Source of the DNA: Betaproteobacteria bacterium | GTDB lineage: Bacteria; Pseudomonadota; Gammaproteobacteria; Burkholderiales; Burkholderiaceae_C | NCBI GenBank assembly: GCA_009923895.1 | Contig: RFSP01000026.1 | Span: 1 to 13,350 of the forward strand | Length of the DNA stretch: 13,350 nucleotides | Direction of reading: 5' to 3' | Shown here: positions 12,658-13,350 of the stretch, one piece after another | How positions within the stretch are numbered: position 1 is the stretch's first letter | Layout: every line of letters starts with the position of its first letter | The notes under the pieces: generated by a model | Databases searched by the model: none | Told to the model about the DNA's origin: nothing | Seen by the model: only the letters and a program-made list of their open reading frames with translations | Made by a program: the position numbers and the translations under genes

Positions 12658-13350
12658 GTGCTCTCAGCGCGGCTCAGCTTGTATCTTCAGTTGATTCGCT
12701 GGGACCGCCCCGCCGGATGGCTGCTTTTGCTGTGGCCCTCTTTGAGCGCGCTGTGGATGGCGGCCGACGGCTTTCCTGGCTGGCACCTCGTGGTCGTCTT
12801 TGTGCTGGGCACCGTGTTGATGCGCAGTGCCGGGTGCTGCATCAACGACGTGGCTGACCGAGACTTTGACCGCCACGTCAAACGCACGGCGCAGCGCCCC
12901 GTGACCACGGGCGCTGTGAGCGTCAAAGAGGCCTTGGGGGTGGGCGCTGTGTTGGCCTTGGCGGCCTTTGGTTTGGTGCTCACAACCAACCCACCCACCA
13001 TTTGGCTGTCGTTTGCAGCCCTCCTCGTGACCCTCATCTACCCCTATGCCAAACGCGTGGTCTCCATGCCCCAAGCCGTGCTGGGGGTGGCGTTCAGCTT
13101 CGGCATTCCCATGGCTTTTGCGGCCGTGCTCGGGGGCCAAGACTGGCGCTTGAGCGCCGTGACCCAAGCCGTGCCTCCCGCAGCATGGCTGTTGCTGGTC
13201 TCCAATCTCTTTTGGGTCTTGGCCTACGACACCGAATACGCCATGGTCGACCGCGATGACGACCTGAAGATCGGGATGAAAACCTCGGCCATCACGCTGG
13301 GGAGACACGATGTATTGGGCGTCATGGTTTTTTACGGTCTCTACCTTGGG
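12658..13350 (+). CDS. ubiA: 4-hydroxybenzoate polyprenyltransferase (partial at 3' end)
   Basis: UbiA is the inner-membrane prenyltransferase that attaches the polyprenyl tail to 4-hydroxybenzoate in ubiquinone synthesis. The first 231 codons are in the window (the family is usually about 285-295 residues). Both Mg-diphosphate-binding motifs are present: the first Asp-rich motif NDVADRDFD at 63-71, followed by KRTAQRPVTTG, and the second, DTEYAMVDRDDD, at 191-202, followed by KIGMKTSAI. The N-terminal LIRWDRPAGWLLLLWPSL and hydrophobic helices near 43-60, 91-110, 113-130 and 174-190 agree with a multi-pass membrane enzyme. The start is GTG at 12658, set by the strong Shine-Dalgarno and the family N-terminus. 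It begins one base after the prfC stop, so it is probably translationally coupled. The reading frame remains open to the window end. Confidence 0.96.
   Translation, partial: MLSARLSLYLQLIRWDRPAGWLLLLWPSLSALWMAADGFPGWHLVVVFVLGTVLMRSAGCCINDVADRDFDRHVKRTAQRPVTTGAVSVKEALGVGAVLALAAFGLVLTTNPPTIWLSFAALLVTLIYPYAKRVVSMPQAVLGVAFSFGIPMAFAAVLGGQDWRLSAVTQAVPPAAWLLLVSNLFWVLAYDTEYAMVDRDDDLKIGMKTSAITLGRHDVLGVMVFYGLYLG

Noticed and set aside
1..13350. Mobile elements, CRISPR array, toxin-antitoxin or defence genes, tRNA genes
   Set aside because: All substantial coding regions are recognisable housekeeping, redox or small uncharacterised genes; no regularly spaced repeats, transposase motifs, terminal inverted repeats or tRNA-like cloverleaf sequences were seen.

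Overview
The window is a densely packed, GC-rich piece of ordinary bacterial chromosome. The proteins (OxyR, QueA, Tgt, RecG, RlmJ, RF3, UbiA) and the recG/oxyR/ubiA neighbourhood point to a betaproteobacterium of the order Burkholderiales, most likely family Comamonadaceae. That placement is inference from protein flavour and gene order. I see no tRNA, rRNA, CRISPR array, insertion sequence, prophage or transposase, and no gene-free stretch longer than about 165 bases.

Layout, left to right. (1) Positions 1-443 (+) hold the 3' end of ahpF, the reductase of the alkyl hydroperoxide system, followed 43 bases later by an exported cysteine-type glutathione peroxidase (487-1125, +). (2) A convergent Old Yellow Enzyme family ene-reductase (1114-2211, -) overlaps the peroxidase gene by 12 bases and is divergent from rlmJ (2312-3220, +), a 23S rRNA adenine methyltransferase. 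(3) The queuosine pair queA-tgt (4400-5446 and 3243-4406, both -, overlapping by 7 bases) converges on rlmJ and is divergent from recG (5497-7584, +). (4) An exported, helical-repeat (TPR-like) protein of unknown function (7585-8958, -) has its stop codon directly abutting that of recG and is divergent from oxyR (9122-10042, +). (5) A two-gene minus-strand operon encodes a small periplasmic PepSY protein (10616-10924) and a four-helix cytochrome b561 (10003-10602), whose 3' end overlaps oxyR by 40 bases. (6) prfC (11031-12656, +) and the 5' part of ubiA (12658-13350, +, cut by the window end) form a translationally coupled pair.

How the genes work together. The peroxide theme runs through ahpF, the glutathione peroxidase and the sensor-regulator OxyR, whose redox cysteines fall at residues 199 and 208 exactly as in E. 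coli. Translation and RNA modification are represented by rlmJ, queA, tgt and prfC, DNA repair by recG and ubiquinone synthesis by ubiA.

The most informative regulatory signal is a strong Fur-box-like palindrome at 10980-11002, between the PepSY/cytochrome b operon and prfC. It sits over the likely minus-strand promoter and suggests that the membrane redox pair is iron-regulated. The other notable features are tight packing of all four convergent gene pairs, start regions that look leaderless at recG and prfC, and an antisense gene separating recG from oxyR. I did not find a convincing wholly new system. The PepSY/cytochrome b pair and the exported repeat protein are the least-characterised genes here.
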